A stretch of DNA of 64,000 bases from Lutibacter sp. (GTDB lineage: Bacteria; Bacteroidota; Bacteroidia; Flavobacteriales; Flavobacteriaceae): contig NVWM01000027.1 of the NCBI GenBank assembly GCA_002733665.1, positions 1 to 64,000 on the forward strand, in the 5' to 3' direction. The position numbers were made by a program, and so were the translations under genes. The notes under the pieces were generated by a model. The model saw only the letters and a program-made list of their open reading frames with translations. It made no database searches and was not told the DNA's origin. Shown one piece after another: positions 61,548 to 64,000 of this stretch (position 1 is its first letter; each line of letters begins with the position of its first letter).

Positions 61548-62573
61548 ATGAAAAAATTAAAATACTTAGGTATTCTCATATTACCAATAACAGCATATAT
61601 TTCTTTTACATCTACAGGGCTTCTTACTTTTTTACCCTTATTAATTACATTTGTTGCTGTTCCCATTTTAGAATTATTTTTTAAACCAAACAAGCAAAAC
61701 TTATCAGAAATGGAAGTCGAATCTGCAACAAAAGACTCGTATTACAGTGTGCTTTTATTTCTGATGGTTCCAATTCAAATTGCTGCTTTACTCCTGTTTT
61801 TTCAAGTTGTTCAAGAAGATATTTCTACAGTAGATTTAGTTGGTAGAATTACATCAATGGGGATATTATGTGGAGTTCTTGGAATAAATGTTGGTCATGA
61901 ATTAGGACATAGAACCAATCGTTTTGAGCAATTTTTAGGGGAAGTATTACTGCTCACTTCTCTCGAATCTCACTTTTTACCATACCATAACACAGGACAC
62001 CATTTTGACGTTGCCACTCCTGAAGATGCAGCAACTGCTCGCAAAAATGAATGGCTGTTTACCTTTTGGTTTCGCTCTCAAATAGGAAGTTATTTTAAAG
62101 CATGGCAATTAGAAAAGAAAAGGCTGACAATTCTAAAAAAATCAGTTATATCCATCAATAACAAAATGATAATTTATACGATTGCTCAAATTACTTTGGT
62201 TGTAAGCATCTATTTTTTCTTTGGAAAAGTAATATTACTTTATTTTTTGTCGGCTGCAATTTTGGGAATTTTATTGCTCGAAACCGTAAATTATATTGAG
62301 CACTACGGCTTACTCCGCAAAAAGAAAAAAAGCGGACGCTATGAAGTTGTAACTTTAAAACATTCTTGGAATTCTGATCATACTTTAGGTCGCATTTTAT
62401 TATTCGAACTCTCTAGACATTCAGACCACCATCATAGAGCAAGCAAACCTTATCAATTATTAGACTCTCATGAAGAATCACCTCAAATGTTTACAGGTTA
62501 TCCTGGAATGATGCTTTTGGCACTCGTTCCTCCTCTTTGGTTTGCGGTTATGAATAAAAGATTACCTGAATAA
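61548..62573 (+). CDS. alkB: Alkane 1-monooxygenase (AlkB-like membrane di-iron hydroxylase)
   Basis: 341 residues. Hydroxylates terminal carbons of medium-chain alkanes or related lipids in the inner membrane. Six membrane helices and the di-iron histidine boxes are visible: HELGHR (about 122-127), HNTGHHFDVATPEDAATAR (about 148-166), the AlkB signature NYIEHYGLL (about 245-253), and RHSDHHHRASKPYQLL (about 293-308), with SWNSDH before it. The usual EHNRGHH is YHNTGHH here, keeping the three histidines. No rubredoxin or rubredoxin reductase lies nearby, so electron donors must be encoded elsewhere. Confidence 0.93.
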   Translation: MKKLKYLGILILPITAYISFTSTGLLTFLPLLITFVAVPILELFFKPNKQNLSEMEVESATKDSYYSVLLFLMVPIQIAALLLFFQVVQEDISTVDLVGRITSMGILCGVLGINVGHELGHRTNRFEQFLGEVLLLTSLESHFLPYHNTGHHFDVATPEDAATARKNEWLFTFWFRSQIGSYFKAWQLEKKRLTILKKSVISINNKMIIYTIAQITLVVSIYFFFGKVILLYFLSAAILGILLLETVNYIEHYGLLRKKKKSGRYEVVTLKHSWNSDHTLGRILLFELSRHSDHHHRASKPYQLLDSHEESPQMFTGYPGMMLLALVPPLWFAVMNKRLPE

Positions 62574-62580
62574 CTTTACT

Positions 62581-62670
62581 TAACCGCAAAGTACACAAAG
62601 TCTTGTCGCAAAGTTCGCAAAGAAAAACCGTGAGAATAAAAACCTACAAGGCTTTAGAAACTCTGCGAAA
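62581..62670. repeat. CGCAAAG-rich interspersed repeat
   Basis: TAACCGCAAAGTACACAAAG, then TCGCAAAGTTCGCAAAG and a terminal CTCTGCGAA. The GCAAAG unit recurs four times with variation; it fills the gap between alkB and fhs and differs from the palindromic elements elsewhere. Confidence 0.6.
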
Positions 62671-62680
62671 TAATTAGTAT

Positions 62681-64000
62681 CTAAGACAATCCAGAAATAA
62701 CACCATTATTATCAATGGTCATCCCTTCACTTGCAGGTGTTGCTGGTAATCCAGGCATACGCATCATTTTACCTAAAATTGGAATTACAAATCGTGCTCC
62801 TGCAGCAATTTCTATTTCCCTAACTGTTACTTTAAATCCTGTTGGACGACCAATTTTTGTATCGTCATCTGAAAAAGATTTTTGTGTTTTTGCCATGCAG
62901 ACTGCGAAGTCATTAAAGCCTAGTCTTTCTATTCTACGCAAATTCAATAATGCTTTCTTATCAAACACAACAGCATCTGCTCCATAAATTTCTGTTGCAA
63001 TGGTTTCTATTTTTTCTTTCATTGGAGATTTCCAATCGTATAATGGTTTGAATTGTGTTGCCTTGTTTTCTACAACATCTACAACGGCTCTTGCCAAATC
63101 TTGTGTTCCGTTTCCTCCTTTTGCCCAACCTTCTGAAACTACTGCTTGAACACCTAATTTCTTACAAGCATCAATAATAAAATCTACTTCTTCTTGACTA
63201 TCAGAAATAAAAGAATTTATCGCAACTACTGGCTCTATATTAAATTTTCTAATGTTTTCAATATGCTTCTCAAGGTTTGGAAATCCGTTTTGAACACGCT
63301 CAACACTTGGCGTATTATACTCTTCTTTTTTTGCGCCTCCATGATGACGTAGCGCTCTAATTGTTGCTACCAAAACCACACATTTTGGATTTAATCCTGC
63401 ACTTTGACATTTTATATTTAAGAATTTCTCTGCTCCTAAATCTGCTCCAAAACCTGCTTCTGTAACTACATAGTTAGATAATGACAATCCCATTTTAGTT
63501 GCAATAATTGTGTTTGTTCCTTGTGCTATATTAGCAAAAGGTCCTCCATGAATAATTGCCGGATTTTTCTCTAAAGTTTGTACTAAGTTTGGTTTGATAG
63601 CATCCTTCAGTAAAATTGCCATCGCATTTTCTGCTTTTAAATCACGAGCAAAAATAGTTTTCTTATCAAATGTAAAACCAATAAAAATATCTCCAAGACG
63701 TTGTTTTAAATCTTCGAAATCTGAAGCCATACATAAAATCGCCATCACTTCTGATGCAGGCGTAATATTAAAACCGTCTTGACGTGGAATCCCGTTTCCA
63801 GTTCCTCCAAGACCAATCGTAATATCTCTTAAGGCTCTATCATTCATATCAATCACACGTTTCCAAAAAATAGTTCTTGGATCTAAATTCAAGTTACCAA
63901 CTTTACTTTGCAAATTATTATCTATCAATGCCGACAATAAATTATTTGCTTTTTCTACTGCATTAAAATCACCTGTGAAATGTAAGTTTATATCTTCCAT
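62681..64000 (-). CDS. fhs: Formate-tetrahydrofolate ligase, C-terminal part, truncated by the window end
   Basis: At least 440 residues of a family of about 555; the frame stays open to the last base, and the first visible residues (MEDINLHFTGDFNAVEKANN) are internal to the family. Makes 10-formyltetrahydrofolate from formate, ATP and tetrahydrofolate. Conserved segments DRALRDITIGLGG, QDGFNITPASEVMAIL, IIHGGPFANIAQGTNT, EAGFGADLGAEKF and VATIRALRHHGG are present, ending PGLPATPASEGMTI. It belongs to the same one-carbon network as MetF and MetH at the other end of the window. Confidence 0.97.
   Translation of the reverse strand: MEDINLHFTGDFNAVEKANNLLSALIDNNLQSKVGNLNLDPRTIFWKRVIDMNDRALRDITIGLGGTGNGIPRQDGFNITPASEVMAILCMASDFEDLKQRLGDIFIGFTFDKKTIFARDLKAENAMAILLKDAIKPNLVQTLEKNPAIIHGGPFANIAQGTNTIIATKMGLSLSNYVVTEAGFGADLGAEKFLNIKCQSAGLNPKCVVLVATIRALRHHGGAKKEEYNTPSVERVQNGFPNLEKHIENIRKFNIEPVVAINSFISDSQEEVDFIIDACKKLGVQAVVSEGWAKGGNGTQDLARAVVDVVENKATQFKPLYDWKSPMKEKIETIATEIYGADAVVFDKKALLNLRRIERLGFNDFAVCMAKTQKSFSDDDTKIGRPTGFKVTVREIEIAAGARFVIPILGKMMRMPGLPATPASEGMTIDNNGVISGLS

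Overview
The window is about 64 kb of AT-rich chromosomal DNA from a member of the Flavobacteriaceae (Bacteroidota). The evidence: type IX secretion (T9SS) C-terminal sorting domains, lipoprotein signals with short lysine-rich N-termini, an FtsE-like ATPase, Bacteroidota-style promoters (TTG, about 19-23 nt, TAnnTTTG), weak Shine-Dalgarno sequences, and families typical of the group such as DUF6705- and DUF6122-like proteins and a fused ResB-CcsA protein. It is mostly core genome. No prophage, CRISPR array, insertion sequence or rRNA was seen, and there is one tRNA (tRNA-Pro).

Layout. 1-2.4 kb: 3' part of metH, then metF. 2.4-5.7 kb: a lone tyrosine recombinase and two glycosyltransferases, the second without a canonical start codon. 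5.7-16 kb: FtsE-like ATPase, TlpA-like lipoprotein, a 1006-residue TPR protein with an outer-membrane barrel protein, a DUF6705-like protein, M28 peptidase, cupin, and a uracil-DNA-glycosylase-family protein. 16.1-22 kb (minus strand): a surface-fibre-like protein, a barrel protein, a small T9SS cargo protein, a LuxR-type response regulator and a TPR histidine kinase split by a frameshift. 22.1-29.3 kb: a complete trp operon (trpE-G-D-C-F-B-A), preceded by a leader peptide with three consecutive Trp codons and an attenuator. 29.5-36.5 kb: asnB, an ACE-like M2 peptidase, trxB, and a T9SS-exported vanadium-haloperoxidase/PAP2 protein. 36.6-41.5 kb: tRNA-Pro and hutH-U-I. 41.5-46 kb: udk, divIC/ftsB-like, a heptanucleotide tandem repeat, and mutA-mutB. 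46-57.7 kb: fused cytochrome c maturation protein, small envelope proteins, LysM/PBP1-like lipoprotein, guaA, S41 peptidase, LytTR membrane regulator, and a Cys/Lys repeat peptide. 58-64 kb: gyrB, mdh, a small membrane protein, alkB-like monooxygenase, and the 3' part of fhs.

The pathways shown are coherent. MetH, MetF and formate-THF ligase belong to one-carbon metabolism. MetH and methylmalonyl-CoA mutase both use cobalamin. HutH-U-I degrade histidine towards formiminoglutamate. The trp genes make tryptophan from chorismate.

The most striking feature is a population of small palindromic elements that mostly begin GTCATT and end AATGAC (or close variants), with at least four different inner sequences. 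They fill most gaps of the trp operon, flank metF, gyrB and other genes, and also sit in frame inside metH, trpF (twice) and the uracil-DNA-glycosylase-family gene, where they are read as extra peptide. This resembles the protein-inserted palindromic elements of Rickettsia. The second notable feature is the trp leader/attenuator.
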